From Nitrospira sp. (GTDB lineage Bacteria > Nitrospirota > Nitrospiria > Nitrospirales > Nitrospiraceae), in contig JAHBWO010000007.1 in assembly GCA_019636945.1 (NCBI GenBank), positions 1-59,328 on the forward strand: 59,328 nucleotides of DNA, written 5' to 3'. The position numbers were made by a program, and so were the translations under genes. The notes beneath the pieces are model-generated. The model was not told where the DNA came from. It searched no databases and saw only the letters and a program-made list of their open reading frames with translations. This document shows positions 1-9,066 of this stretch, piece after piece. Within the stretch, counting starts at the first letter, position 1; each line of letters starts with the position of its first letter.

Positions 1-795
1 CGTGGAGTATTCAACCAGCAACTGCTGGTTTTCTCATTGGTCATCGGGTTCGGCGGGGCATTCATCAGCTTGGCCTTTTCTAAGCAGATGGCTCGCGCCA
101 TGCTGAGCTGTCAACAGATCACCCAACCCCGATCTCATGCCGAACACGTCATCTTTGGGTCGGTTCAAGAGATTGCCCAACGGCTCCACATCACCATGCC
201 GGAAGTGTGGGTCTATGACTCGCCAGACCCCAACGCCTTCGCAACTGGTCCAAGCAAGAATAACTCGATGGTGGCTGTATCCACGGGTCTCTTACAAAAC
301 CTAAAGGAAGAGGAAGTCAAAGCCGTGCTCGCCCATGAGATGGGGCATGTCTACAACGGAGATATGTTTACCACGACCGTTCTCGCCGGTCTGATGAATA
401 CCTTCGTCTATTACATCAGTAACTTTATATCTCACCTGATTGCGCAACCCAGTCAAGATCGTGAGGAGGGATCCGCAGGCAACCCCTTCTTGGCGATGAT
501 CGTCTACTTCTTCCTGCAAGTCGTGCTCACAATTCTTGCATCAATTGTCATCGGATGGCATTCCCGCCGCCGCGAGTTTGCCGCTGATGCATTCGCAGCC
601 AAGGTGTACGGGAAAGACGCCATGATCAATGCCCTCCGAGGCATCGACCGCTGGGTCAACCGTGCGCAATTTGAATACTCGAATCAAGACGCCTTAGCCA
701 CGATGAAGATCTCAGGAAACTCTTCCGGCTTCATGCAGTTGTTCGCAACGCATCCACCCATCGATGCACGCATTGCAGCGTTAGAGCAGTTGTAA
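1..795 (+). CDS. htpX: M48 family zinc metalloprotease HtpX, 5' truncated by window edge
   Basis: Membrane-bound zinc protease for quality control of misfolded inner-membrane proteins. The reading frame is open from base 1, so the true start and the first membrane segment lie outside the window. The HEMGH zinc motif is clear, followed by hydrophobic segments (around TFVYYISNFI and MIVYFFLQVV) and the downstream RRREFAADAFA stretch that supplies the third zinc ligand Glu. The C-terminal THPPIDARI stretch is typical of HtpX. A TTG at 37 is in frame but is inside the protein. The family is usually about 280 residues; about 264 are present. The gene ends just before a perfect palindrome shared with the convergent next gene. 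Confidence 0.95.
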   Translation, partial: RGVFNQQLLVFSLVIGFGGAFISLAFSKQMARAMLSCQQITQPRSHAEHVIFGSVQEIAQRLHITMPEVWVYDSPDPNAFATGPSKNNSMVAVSTGLLQNLKEEEVKAVLAHEMGHVYNGDMFTTTVLAGLMNTFVYYISNFISHLIAQPSQDREEGSAGNPFLAMIVYFFLQVVLTILASIVIGWHSRRREFAADAFAAKVYGKDAMINALRGIDRWVNRAQFEYSNQDALATMKISGNSSGFMQLFATHPPIDARIAALEQL

Positions 796-824
796 CGGAA
801 ACAACACCCCAGCCGTAGTTCGTC

Positions 825-852
825 TGACGCCCGCCAGGCCTGGCGGGCGTCA
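825..852. repeat. 28-bp perfect palindrome between convergent genes
   Basis: The 14-base arm beginning TGACGCCCGCCAGG is followed directly by its exact reverse complement, with no spacer. It starts 30 nt after the htpX stop and its last three bases are the stop codon of the minus-strand gene that follows. As RNA it would fold into a very GC-rich hairpin from either strand, so a bidirectional transcription stop is the simplest role, although neither side carries a long T run. Confidence 0.85.
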
Positions 853-1134
853 CATGTTCCGATAAAACATGATATGTTGACGGTACTCCTCGATCGCCGC
901 CCCCAAGGCAGCCGATCCCAGTACGATATTGTCATCAAGCGCGGCCTCGACGGCAGGATCATCGATTTCAACTTCATAACGGTCTTGAATGTTCGTCCGC
1001 ACCGGACCCTGCGAGATATCGCGAGGCATAAAAATCTCTTTCCAAATCTCTTTCTCAACCAAACACACGTCCCTGAATCGCTCATAGAGTAATGCCAGTT
1101 TTTCAGAATCTGTAATCTTTAAACGCTCTCCCAT
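850..1134 (-). CDS. Conserved hypothetical protein, 94 aa
   Basis: I do not recognise a family. The protein is acidic and soluble, with no signal peptide or membrane segment. It opens MGERLKITDSEKLALLYERF and looks mainly helical. An AGGAG ribosome site sits 4-5 nt before the ATG, which supports the start and a real gene. It is followed on the same strand by nothing but the palindrome at 825-852, which overlaps its stop codon. Upstream, on the same strand, lies the secreted protein at 1178-1792, 43 nt away, so the two may be cotranscribed. No function can be assigned. Confidence 0.7.
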   Translation of the reverse strand: MGERLKITDSEKLALLYERFRDVCLVEKEIWKEIFMPRDISQGPVRTNIQDRYEVEIDDPAVEAALDDNIVLGSAALGAAIEEYRQHIMFYRNM

Positions 1135-1177
1135 ATGTCTCCTGTTGTGAAGAACCTACCTCATCCCTCATCACGCC

Positions 1178-1792
1178 TTAGTCAGGCGGCAAGACACGAA
1201 ATCGCATCGTGCCGACCTGATTCACCGCATGAAACGGTTGTTGGCCAATCGGCGCGATATAAATCGCGGCAACGTAGTTGCCCACGATCCATCGGTCCCC
1301 TGATCGTGTCATTTCCAGATATCCATATCTCTCATGGCCAGGCAGTTCCAACACGTCTTTGCCCAACTGTTCCTGACGCATCTGACTGTTTGGTTCCTCT
1401 CGATACCATTGCACTCCAAACTGGGTCGGGTCTTCCAGAGGGGCCACTTCAAACACGATATAAATGGTTGGAATTTCTGGCGTGAATACAGAACCAGGTC
1501 CGATCGGTTTTAAGCGTGGATCTTGCGTATACCACCCTTTTCGACCAAAGGTATCCCATTCGACGTCAAACCCCTTGGCCATTTTAACCCATGTAAAAAG
1601 CGACTGCGGGATACCGGTTTGTTGATCATCAAATGACGGACTCTGGGTTGATCCAACCTCAGTCGACTCCTGTTCCTTCAGTGGCAGAAGCTCCTTCGCC
1701 TCGCCCATCTGCTGACAGTAAAGAGTGATGGACAGCATACCTGCAACCACCCAGACTTCCGTCATTCGCCGTACAGTGGCCTCAGAGCGCAT
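1178..1792 (-). CDS. Hypothetical exported protein, 204 aa
   Basis: Unrecognised. An N-terminal hydrophobic segment (VWVVAGMLSITLYC, about residues 13-26) suggests export. The cysteine there could be a lipid-attachment site, but the context LYC-Q is not a good lipobox. The remainder is soluble with several Trp and Pro residues, fitting a periplasmic domain. An internal ATG at 1765 is a possible start that would place the hydrophobic segment right at the N terminus; neither start has a strong ribosome site. The gap before the 850-1134 gene contains two exact CCTCATC heptads (1159-1172). Confidence 0.65.
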   Translation of the reverse strand: MRSEATVRRMTEVWVVAGMLSITLYCQQMGEAKELLPLKEQESTEVGSTQSPSFDDQQTGIPQSLFTWVKMAKGFDVEWDTFGRKGWYTQDPRLKPIGPGSVFTPEIPTIYIVFEVAPLEDPTQFGVQWYREEPNSQMRQEQLGKDVLELPGHERYGYLEMTRSGDRWIVGNYVAAIYIAPIGQQPFHAVNQVGTMRFRVLPPD

Positions 1793-1900
1793 AGGATTAT
1801 CGTACTGACCTCGATCTCAGGGGTCAATTCCATGCGACAATCATTGATGAAACCTTGTACCAGGTCAATGCTATAGGTAGAGTGATTGCAGTGTTATCGC

Positions 1901-3301
1901 ATGACTGAACAGCCCGTGCCCTCTTCACATGCACTCGAACGACCTCACCTGACCGTATCAGACCCACATGAATCTGGCCGGCGCTTCGGTATTCGTGATG
2001 GGATGTTCCAAGCCGTCGCCCAAGGAGGAGGTGAACACTACCTTTCAGCCTTCGCCATCCTCCTCTCCGCAACACCGTTCCAATTAAGTATCCTCTCAGC
2101 CATTCCCCAACTTCTCGGCACCTGGGCTCAGCTGATTTCCGTCAAAATTTCGCACTGGTTCCCAAGCCAGGCCTCCCAAGTCTACTGGGGTATTATCGGC
2201 CAATCCGTTTCTTGGATTCCAATCCTGGCATTGCCCCTACTCTGGCCGGAACATGGACCCTGGCTTCTCATTGCAGGAGTTGCAGTGTATTTCACCTGCA
2301 CCCATTTCACGTCTCCCGCCTGGAATAGTCTCATCACCGAATTACTGGACCCCAATGAGCGGGGAGCGTATTTCGCCAAGCGCTCTCGAGTGGTCGCCAT
2401 CACAAGCCTTCTAATGCTCTGTTTAGCAGGCGCCGTATTGAGTCTCTTTGAAAAACTCAATCTATTATGGATAGGCTTCACGATCATCTTTCTGACGGCA
2501 GGGCTCTGTCGGAGTGCCTCGGCGCTTCTGCTCCATACAGTCACCGGCTTCCCCCAGCATGACCTCAGTCAGGCTCCAACAGGGTTTCTGCACTTTCTTC
2601 GCACCGGCGTCTCTCATAACTTCTTCCATTTTTTACTCTTTTCAGGACTCATGCATGCCGCGGTGCTGATCGCCGGTCCCTTCTTCGTCCTCTACCTGAT
2701 TCAGGATCTTCATCTGGCCCATTGGCAATATGGGACCTGGCTCGCGGCAGGCATTCTCGGTCAGTTTCTGACCTTACCAGGTTGGGGGCAATTCGGTGAT
2801 CGTTTTGGCAACAAGGCGTTGCTCACGGTTACCGGGCTCCTCGTTGCATTCCTCCCGATGCTGTATCTGTTCAGCAGCATCTGGCTCTTTCTTGTCACCG
2901 TCAATTTCTTCGGAGGGGTGGTCTGGGCAGGATTAGGCCTTGGATTGAACAATTACGTTTATGATGCCGTACAGCCCGCGGATCGTGCGAAGGCAGTCGC
3001 AGTCTCACGTATCGTGAACGCCATCGGGTGGGCCATGGGAACCGTAGCCGGAAGCCTCTTGATCAATACAATACCGAACAAGTTGTATCTTGGAACCTTC
3101 CTGCTCGAACCTGTCTCCAATATTCCGTTTATCTTCTTTCTCTCCGGCCTGCTTCGCTTGATCGTTTCAGCAACACTCCTCCGGACGTTTCACGAACCTC
3201 GCCAACTGGAACAGCGTGCCCACAGCCGCCTGCTGTGGGAACTCCCGCTCTTGAAACCTTTACGCCAATTCTCGCGGAGGCCGACCGGTCTCAATCAGTA
3301 A
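1901..3301 (+). CDS. Major facilitator superfamily transporter
   Basis: About 466 residues with roughly 12 hydrophobic segments, typical of an MFS permease in the inner membrane. The loop NERGAYFAKRSRVVAITSLL after the fourth segment and GQFGDRFGNKALL after the seventh or eighth match MFS loop patterns. The substrate cannot be deduced. The ATG at 1901 is chosen over an in-frame TTG at 1886; neither has a strong ribosome site. The stop overlaps the stop of the convergent lipoprotein gene by a few bases. The N-terminal 35 residues are hydrophilic, so the start could be further in. Confidence 0.88.
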   Translation: MTEQPVPSSHALERPHLTVSDPHESGRRFGIRDGMFQAVAQGGGEHYLSAFAILLSATPFQLSILSAIPQLLGTWAQLISVKISHWFPSQASQVYWGIIGQSVSWIPILALPLLWPEHGPWLLIAGVAVYFTCTHFTSPAWNSLITELLDPNERGAYFAKRSRVVAITSLLMLCLAGAVLSLFEKLNLLWIGFTIIFLTAGLCRSASALLLHTVTGFPQHDLSQAPTGFLHFLRTGVSHNFFHFLLFSGLMHAAVLIAGPFFVLYLIQDLHLAHWQYGTWLAAGILGQFLTLPGWGQFGDRFGNKALLTVTGLLVAFLPMLYLFSSIWLFLVTVNFFGGVVWAGLGLGLNNYVYDAVQPADRAKAVAVSRIVNAIGWAMGTVAGSLLINTIPNKLYLGTFLLEPVSNIPFIFFLSGLLRLIVSATLLRTFHEPRQLEQRAHSRLLWELPLLKPLRQFSRRPTGLNQ

Positions 3302-3513
3302 GGAGCAGCCTCGGAACCGACGGCGCGATTTTTCTCTTCTTGTTTGAGTCGTTCAAACAATTTGTCGGCATTGCTCTTGACCTGTTCAGGCGTCATGGCC
3401 GGGGCTGGCTTGGGTGATTCCGTCGCACACCCCGTCGTGATTGCCACTCCGATCCCCACCGCAACCACCACGCACCATCTGCCTCCTGCCCTCTCCATGA
3501 GTTCTGCAAGCAT
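3295..3513 (-). CDS. Small lipoprotein, about 72 aa
   Basis: Short protein with a lipoprotein signal: hydrophobic WCVVVAVGIGVAITTGC followed by a hydrophilic Pro/Lys-rich tail, so the mature part is only about 45 residues. The start at 3513 is set by a very strong purine-rich ribosome site (AGGAGGAGGAGA directly before the ATG). A longer frame to 3558 has no such site. The 3' end overlaps the MFS gene's stop tail-to-tail. The mature part (PEQVKSNADKLFERLKQEEK) is predicted helical and resembles small coiled-coil lipoproteins. Function unknown. Confidence 0.75.
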   Translation of the reverse strand: MLAELMERAGGRWCVVVAVGIGVAITTGCATESPKPAPAMTPEQVKSNADKLFERLKQEEKNRAVGSEAAPY

Positions 3514-3664
3514 TCTCCTCCTCCTTGGCCACGATCTACGATCCACCCTGTGCATCATACCACCTCTTTCCTCTTAATGCCGTTCAGAATCCAGCTCGTT
3601 GACTCACTTGAACAAGGCAGGTATGCTCCGCAGCACAAACACTGCCACCACAAAGAGGCCCCTC

Positions 3665-4111
3665 ATGTCGCTCTATGACCGCCTAACCGAAGACCTCAAA
3701 TTCGCCATGAAATCACGCAATCAACTCCGCATGGATGTGATCCGAATGATCAAAGCTGCGGTATTGAATAAAGAGGTAGAACTGAAGCGCGATCTTGATG
3801 ACGCTGAAATGAGTCGAGTCATGACCACACTCGTCAAGCAACGCAGAGAGTCAATTGAACAGTTTGAGAAAGCACAACGGCAAGAATTGGCCGCCAAAGA
3901 GCGTCAAGAAATCGAGATCATTGAATCCTATCTTCCGAAACCGCTTTCACCGGAAGAACTTGAGACCCTGGTCACGTCGGTCATTGCCGATACAGGGTTT
4001 CGATCGATGAAGGATATGGGGGCGGTGATGAAGGTGGTCATGGCTCGTCTTGGGGGACAGACTGTCGACGGCAAGCGTGTCAGCGAGCTTGTGAAGAGCA
4101 AGCTCTCCTGA
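3665..4111 (+). CDS. GatB/YqeY domain-containing protein
   Basis: Stand-alone YqeY-type protein of about 148 residues, related to the C-terminal tRNA-binding domain of the amidotransferase subunit GatB. Family features are visible: MSLYDRLTEDLKFAMKSRN at the start, KRRESIEQFEKAQR in the middle, and ESYLPKPLSPEEL, KDMGAVMKVVMARLGG with VDGKRVSELVKSKL at the end. The ATG at 3665 follows an AAAGAGG ribosome site; the frame extends further upstream from a TTG but without support. The cellular role of the family is poorly defined. Confidence 0.92.
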   Translation: MSLYDRLTEDLKFAMKSRNQLRMDVIRMIKAAVLNKEVELKRDLDDAEMSRVMTTLVKQRRESIEQFEKAQRQELAAKERQEIEIIESYLPKPLSPEELETLVTSVIADTGFRSMKDMGAVMKVVMARLGGQTVDGKRVSELVKSKLS

Positions 4112-4190
4112 CCCCTCCCGCTTGTGGTTTACTCTGGCCAGTCCAATCTCGACTTCAGTTTCATCCGATTTCAGCCGTAGAGTAAGAGCT

Positions 4191-4829
4191 ATGGCCATTC
4201 TCATCGTCGACGACTCACCGGATCACTACGCGCTCCTCCGATCGATCCTGACTAAAGCAGGCCACAATCAGATTCTCGGAGCCGAGTCCGCTCAGACAGC
4301 CTTTTCAATGTTGAATCTGGACGGAACACAGGCGGCAACCGATATCAACTTGATCTTGATGGATGTGCTCATGCCGGAAATCGACGGGGTGCAGGCATGC
4401 CGAAGCATCAAACAACAGTCCCATCTTCGAGACATTCCCATCATCATGGTCACGGCCAAGAACGATCTCGAGAACCTGCAGGAGGCCTTTTCCGCAGGAG
4501 CCATGGACTATATCAACAAGCCCGTCAAAAGCGTCGAGCTCCTCGCCCGAGTCGCCTCCGCCATCACACTGAAGAAAGAAATGGACTGCCGCAAGTTGCG
4601 TGAATCGGAGCTCCGCCGCACGAACGAAGAGTTACAGCAGGCCCTACGGGAAGTCAAAGTGCTACGGGGCTTGATTCCAATCTGCGCCTCATGCAAAAAA
4701 ATCCGCAACGATGGAGGGTTCTGGCAACAAATCGAAGAATATATCGGCGAACACTCGGAAGCCGAGTTCAGTCACGGCATCTGTCAACCTTGCCTCAAAA
4801 AGCTTTATCCTGGTGTTTACCAAGACTAG
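4191..4829 (+). CDS. Response regulator with Cys-rich C-terminal tail
   Basis: About 212 residues. Residues 1-125 form a receiver domain: acidic pair in IVDDSPDH, phospho-acceptor Asp in [13 protein letters not shown], Thr in IIMVTAK and Lys in YINKPVK. A short coiled coil ([20 protein letters not shown]) then leads to [18 protein letters not shown] and a terminal [12 protein letters not shown]. This four-cysteine tail (CxxC plus CxxC) is known as a C-terminal module of many bacterial PAS and receiver proteins and may bind metal. No DNA-binding domain is present. It is followed 47 nt later by a paralogous receiver fused to GGDEF. Confidence 0.9.
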   Translation: MAILIVDDSPDHYALLRSILTKAGHNQILGAESAQTAFSMLNLDGTQAATDINLILMDVLMPEIDGVQACRSIKQQSHLRDIPIIMVTAKNDLENLQEAFSAGAMDYINKPVKSVELLARVASAITLKKEMDCRKLRESELRRTNEELQQALREVKVLRGLIPICASCKKIRNDGGFWQQIEEYIGEHSEAEFSHGICQPCLKKLYPGVYQD

Positions 4830-4876
4830 CTGTTAGGATTCTTCCAGTTCGCATCTGTCTCAGTCCCGGTACACCT

Positions 4877-5881
4877 ATGAGCATCCTCCTCATTGATGAT
4901 TCGCCGGATGATCGGCTCCTGCTCCAGGCTATCCTATCTGCGGCAGGCTATGAGCATATCATTGCAACGGACTGCGCCGCGGCCGCCTTCAAACAGCTTG
5001 GTCTCGATGGAGGGAAACAAGGCCTGGCGCGTGTTGATCTGATTCTCATGGATATGCTCATGCCGCAAATGAACGGCATTGAAGCTTGCCGCCAGATAAA
5101 GGCGGTCGACCGTTTCCGTGACACCCCGGTCATCATGGTGACCGTAAAAACGGACCCTGTGGATCTTCAACTGGCATTCGCGGCAGGGGCGATGGACTAT
5201 GTCGCCAAACCGATCAATAAGATTGAGCTCCTCACGCGGGTCCGATCGGTGCTCCGACTCGTTCATGAGATCGACCGCCGCCGTGCACGAGAGCACGAGC
5301 TCCTTGAAGTCATGCGTCAACTCCAGGAAGCGAATCAAATGTTGCTTCGGCTCTCCTGCTTAGACGGGTTGACCGGCATCACCAACCGACGCCAATTCGA
5401 TGATTTCCTCGATCAGGAATGGCGAAGAGCCTTGCGTGAATCGACTCCGCTCTCTCTGATTATGTTCGATATCGATCGATTCAAAGCCTATAACGATTCC
5501 AAAGGGCACACCGCCGGGGACGAATGTTTGAAGCAAGTCTGCGCGGCAATTTCCAGTGCCGTGAATCGTCCCGGCGATTTGGTCGCTCGCTATGGTGGAG
5601 ATGAGTTCGTCACGGTCCTCCCCGGGACCGGGATAGACGGTGCGGCACAAGTCGCTGAAAGCCTTCGCCGCCGAGTTGAGGCCCTTGCCATTCAACAAAC
5701 CGATGGGGAGCCCGTAACCATCAGCGTCGGGTACGCCTGCGTTGTCCCAAGCAGACACTCTTCTCCTACCGATCTTGTGAAGGCTGCAGACCAAGCGCTC
5801 TATCAAGCCAAACAAGAAGGGCGAAATAGAGCCCGATCGGCCAGTATTTTATCGTTGGTCCAAGATTCACCGAACGCATAG
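4877..5881 (+). CDS. REC-GGDEF response regulator, diguanylate cyclase
   Basis: About 334 residues. The N-terminal receiver ([37 protein letters not shown]) is closely similar to that of the preceding gene, suggesting duplication. A coiled-coil linker leads to a GGDEF domain starting at [16 protein letters not shown]. The active site is intact (RYGGDEFV) and an RxxD inhibitory site (RPGD) lies five residues upstream, so product inhibition by c-di-GMP is expected. It should make c-di-GMP from two GTP when phosphorylated. The ATG at 4877 begins the receiver; the longer frame overlaps the previous gene. Confidence 0.94.
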   Translation: MSILLIDDSPDDRLLLQAILSAAGYEHIIATDCAAAAFKQLGLDGGKQGLARVDLILMDMLMPQMNGIEACRQIKAVDRFRDTPVIMVTVKTDPVDLQLAFAAGAMDYVAKPINKIELLTRVRSVLRLVHEIDRRRAREHELLEVMRQLQEANQMLLRLSCLDGLTGITNRRQFDDFLDQEWRRALRESTPLSLIMFDIDRFKAYNDSKGHTAGDECLKQVCAAISSAVNRPGDLVARYGGDEFVTVLPGTGIDGAAQVAESLRRRVEALAIQQTDGEPVTISVGYACVVPSRHSSPTDLVKAADQALYQAKQEGRNRARSASILSLVQDSPNA

Positions 5882-6020
5882 CCGACCGTTCGTACACAAT
5901 TGTATCGCCTCGCTGCACTCGGGATTGCTTGAAAGTACCGAGCCAAATCGACGGTGTCCTCGGAATAGACGGACACACCGGCCAGCGGGCCTACCTATTC
6001 TCTGAAGTATTCATGGGCTC

Positions 6021-8309
6021 ATGCCACGACATCCACGGATAGAATCTCATAAACGGGTTTTGAAACCCGCTCAGCGCTCTCGACGGACTCGTACCTCTCC
6101 CAATCAAGCGATCACCGCACGAAAATCCGCAACTCCCCGCTCAGCTCCGCCGTCGCCGAAACGCAACTCAACTGCCGTTCTGAAGCAGTACCAGGATGTG
6201 CTCCAGCAACTAGCGCAAAGCGAGGCCCTAAGCAGTGGTGACATAGTCCAAGCGTTCCGGGCGATTTCTCACACCTGCGCCAAACTCCTTCGAGTCAAAC
6301 GCGCGAGTATATGGCTGTTGTCTGAAGACCAGCATGAACTCATATTCCTCGACCTATCTGAACCAAGGCAAGGGCACCCCCATCCAGGACTCATCTTCAA
6401 ATACAACGACTGTCCTGCGTATCTTCACTCACTACGCCGTGAACGTCGCGCCGTCGCGATAGAGCAGGCTTCCCAGGATCCCCGAACCCGCAACCTGGCA
6501 CAGATCTACTTCGCTCGATTTAAGATTCAGTCCACACTGAGTGCGCCAATCAGGCGGAAGGGGGAGCTTGTCGGGATACTCTGCGCTGAATCTGTCGGAA
6601 AACCTCGACGGTGGAGTCAACAAGACGTGTACCTCTGCTGCATGCTCGCGACTCTGGCGACACTCGCACTTGAAGCAACCGAACGACATCACGCGGAACA
6701 GGTGCTTCGAGTCGCCAAAGAAGTCGCCGAGGTGGCCAATCGCGCCAAGAGCGAATTTCTCGCCAGTATGAGTCATGAAATTCGAACTCCGATGAATGCG
6801 ATCATCGGCATGGCCGACCTCCTCTGGGAGACGCCACTGACCCCTGATCAACGAAAGTACCTGCGTATTTTTAGACGCGCGGGGGGGACACTCCTCAACC
6901 TGATCAACGATATCCTCGATCTCTCGAAAGTTGAGGCCGGGCACCTTGAATTGGAGACCATTGAATTTGACCTCAATGAAGTCCTTGACAAAGCCATCGA
7001 CATATTGGCCATGCGAGCCAACGAAAAGGGACTGGAGTTAACGTCTCATATCGACCGACAGGTCCCGTGCGACTTGATCGGCGACCCAACACGTCTGACC
7101 CAAATCGTCATCAACCTTATCGGTAATGCCATTAAATTTACCGAGACGGGAAACGTTGAGATTCGCATCATCAACGACCCAAACCGGAATACCGCCGGTG
7201 CGATTCGAATTTCAGTCAGTGACACGGGAATTGGAATCCCGACCGATAAACTCACAGCCATTTTTGAAAGTTTCACCCAGGCCCATGCGTCAACAACCAG
7301 GCAGTATGGAGGGACTGGACTTGGCCTCGCAATTACCAAACGGCTTGTGGAACAGATGCAGGGTCGGATCTGGGCGGAGAGTACCCTTGGCGAAGGGAGT
7401 ACATTTCACTGCTCCCTCGGCCTTCAGGTGCAGACAGACGCCCTCATGCAGAAATCCTCTCCACCAATCGATCTTACCGGAGTGAATGTCTTGGTCGTGG
7501 ATGACCATCCGACTAATCGCCTGATCCTTCGTGAAACATTACGGACATGGGGCGCTCGGGTGACGGATGCACCGGACGGGAAGGCTGCCTTAGACCTACT
7601 CCTCGGTGGACAAGAGTATCGACAGAACTATGACATCATGCTGCTTGATTGCCGCATGCCCGAGATGAACGGGTTTCAGGTTGTCGAACAGCTCAACCAG
7701 TCGCCAGGCAGAAAAGACCTCACCGTGGTCATGATGACCTCAAATCACTGGGCTGACGATATCGCCCGCACCTATGACCTTGGCCTCGGCGGCTATCTCA
7801 TCAAACCGATTCGCCGCACAGATCTACTCCAATCAATCCGAATCGCTCTGAGCCGGAGAAAGGGAATCTCCCTGCCGGCGACGCCCACTGAGACCATGAA
7901 AATATCGTTGAGTGGTTCAGACAGGCCCTTTCAAGTCCTTCTCGTCGAGGATTCACCTGACAATCAACTCTTGATTCGATCCTACTTGAAGAAGACCGAC
8001 TATCTCCTTGACGTCGCAGACCATGGCGGGATTGCCGTCGAGAAAGTCAAGACCACCCATTACGATCTGATTTTGATGGACATCCAGATGCCCGTGATGG
8101 ATGGCTACACGGCGACCATAGCGATCCGAGCATGGGAACGAGATCACGACCTCCCCGCAACACCGATTATTGCCCTGACAGCATTGGCTCTACGGGAAGA
8201 AGGGACTCGGATTCTTGAGGCTGGGTGCAACACGCATGTTACCAAACCTGTGAAGAAATCGACGCTGCTCGAAATCCTTCATGCCTATAAGGAGCACGCC
8301 ACTTCATGA
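6021..8309 (+). CDS. Hybrid sensor histidine kinase, GAF-HisKA-HATPase-REC-REC
   Basis: About 762 residues, with a basic low-complexity N terminus (1-50) and no membrane segment, so probably cytoplasmic. GAF domain at about 60-215. The HisKA motif [17 protein letters not shown] carries the phosphorylated His. ATPase boxes are [21 protein letters not shown] and [10 protein letters not shown] first receiver ([26 protein letters not shown]) and a second ([28 protein letters not shown]) follow. Its stop overlaps the HPt gene start (ATGA), so the phosphorelay His-Asp-His-Asp parts are encoded together. The two receiver genes upstream are likely outputs. Confidence 0.95.
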   Translation: MPRHPRIESHKRVLKPAQRSRRTRTSPNQAITARKSATPRSAPPSPKRNSTAVLKQYQDVLQQLAQSEALSSGDIVQAFRAISHTCAKLLRVKRASIWLLSEDQHELIFLDLSEPRQGHPHPGLIFKYNDCPAYLHSLRRERRAVAIEQASQDPRTRNLAQIYFARFKIQSTLSAPIRRKGELVGILCAESVGKPRRWSQQDVYLCCMLATLATLALEATERHHAEQVLRVAKEVAEVANRAKSEFLASMSHEIRTPMNAIIGMADLLWETPLTPDQRKYLRIFRRAGGTLLNLINDILDLSKVEAGHLELETIEFDLNEVLDKAIDILAMRANEKGLELTSHIDRQVPCDLIGDPTRLTQIVINLIGNAIKFTETGNVEIRIINDPNRNTAGAIRISVSDTGIGIPTDKLTAIFESFTQAHASTTRQYGGTGLGLAITKRLVEQMQGRIWAESTLGEGSTFHCSLGLQVQTDALMQKSSPPIDLTGVNVLVVDDHPTNRLILRETLRTWGARVTDAPDGKAALDLLLGGQEYRQNYDIMLLDCRMPEMNGFQVVEQLNQSPGRKDLTVVMMTSNHWADDIARTYDLGLGGYLIKPIRRTDLLQSIRIALSRRKGISLPATPTETMKISLSGSDRPFQVLLVEDSPDNQLLIRSYLKKTDYLLDVADHGGIAVEKVKTTHYDLILMDIQMPVMDGYTATIAIRAWERDHDLPATPIIALTALALREEGTRILEAGCNTHVTKPVKKSTLLEILHAYKEHATS

Positions 8310-8632
8310 TACCTCCTCAATCATCTGCCCTTCGCACGCCGATACCTGTAGAAATCAGTCGTGATCTTGAAGATATTGCGCCGATCTTCCTGGAAAATAA
8401 GAGGAAGGATTTGCAGACCCTTCGTATAGCAGTGGGTGCTCAAGACTTCGCAACACTTCAGACACTGGGCCACCGCATGAAAGGTGATGGCGGAGGCTAT
8501 GGGTTTGATCACATTTCAGAAATCGGTGCACGGTTAGAGCATGCGGCAAAACAGCACGATCTGCCCACCATCGAACTCTGTATCGTTGAGCTGGAAGACT
8601 TTCTCAATCGAGTTACCGTGCTCTATCGTTGA
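8306..8632 (+). CDS. HPt (histidine phosphotransfer) domain protein
   Basis: Small 108-residue all-helical protein with the HPt motif [16 protein letters not shown], where the His is the phosphorylation site. The later [14 protein letters not shown] stretch fits the four-helix bundle. The start ATG overlaps the stop of the hybrid kinase by 4 bases, giving translational coupling and near-equal dosage. It probably shuttles phosphate from a receiver of that kinase to another receiver, such as those encoded at 4191-5881. Family HPt domains are about 90-120 residues, so the protein is complete. Confidence 0.92.
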   Translation: MIPPQSSALRTPIPVEISRDLEDIAPIFLENKRKDLQTLRIAVGAQDFATLQTLGHRMKGDGGGYGFDHISEIGARLEHAAKQHDLPTIELCIVELEDFLNRVTVLYR

Positions 8633-8940
8633 GCATCCCATCCATTCTCTGCAGTCCTTCTTTCCAGCAACACCTGAGATCGGAGAAGGGTTTACGGTCA
8701 GGCCTGTCCATTTTGTCGATTATATGCGTATCGGAGAGATACTAGCTCCGAACGAGGCATACCTCGATGACTGAGAAAGGTACTGGTAGAGTCTCGACCA
8801 CAGGTTGTGTATAATGCCGATCACGGGAAGCGCGATTCACTCTTCCTCCCCGTTCTTCGACCGCGGCAACAAGCCTGTACGATTATGTGCGGCAAACTCC
8901 GCGGGATTCACGAATCGCGCCATCCCAACATCCCAAGCGT
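8633..8940. other. Intergenic region upstream of tRNA-Ala
   Basis: No convincing protein gene. Two promoter-like spots on the plus strand face the tRNA: a TATAAT at 8810-8815 without a clear -35 element, and TTCGAC at 8856-8861 with TACGAT at 8878-8883 (16-nt spacer), about 60 nt before the tRNA. A small CGAGG/CCTCG hairpin lies at 8753-8766. Confidence 0.5.
8856..8883 (+). promoter_or_regulatory. Candidate sigma70 promoter for tRNA-Ala
   Basis: TTCGAC, 16 bases, TACGAT. Each hexamer matches the consensus at four of six positions. Predicted transcription start near 8890, leaving about a 50-nt leader before the tRNA. Weak evidence. Confidence 0.3.
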
Positions 8941-9016
8941 GGGGGGCTAGCTCAGTTGGGAGAGCACTACGTTCGCAACGTAGGGGTCGGGGGTTCAACT
9001 CCCCTGCCCTCCACCA
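8941..9016 (+). tRNA. tRNA-Ala (anticodon CGC)
   Basis: A complete 76-nt cloverleaf with encoded CCA. The acceptor arm GGGGGGC pairs with GCCCTCC and includes the G3-U70 wobble pair that marks alanine tRNAs. The D arm is GCTC/GAGC. The anticodon stem CTACG/CGTAG holds the loop TTCGCAA, anticodon CGC, reading codon GCG. The T arm has loop TTCAACT. An insertion sequence begins 11 nt after the CCA, so whatever terminator originally followed is displaced or removed. Confidence 0.96.
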
Positions 9017-9027
9017 AAAATATTTGA

Positions 9028-9051
9028 GGGTCTTCTCCTTCCCGAGTGGGT
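9028..9051 (+). repeat. Left terminal inverted repeat of ISL3-type element
   Basis: GGG then TCTTCTCCTT, three bases, then GAGTGGGT. It matches the reverse complement of 10380-10403 at 20 of 24 positions. The outer flank 9020-9027 (ATATTTGA) matches the right flank 10404-10411 (AGATTTGC) at six of eight positions, a possible worn 8-bp target duplication. Confidence 0.85.
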
Positions 9052-9066
9052 GATTTTGGCCTGATT

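Noticed and set aside
1159..1172. Two exact CCTCATC heptads as another heptad element
   Set aside because: Only two units and no facing arm; may be chance or a trace.
8810..8815. TATAAT as the main tRNA promoter
   Set aside because: No matching -35 element at a proper distance and about 125 nt from the tRNA; kept only as a note.
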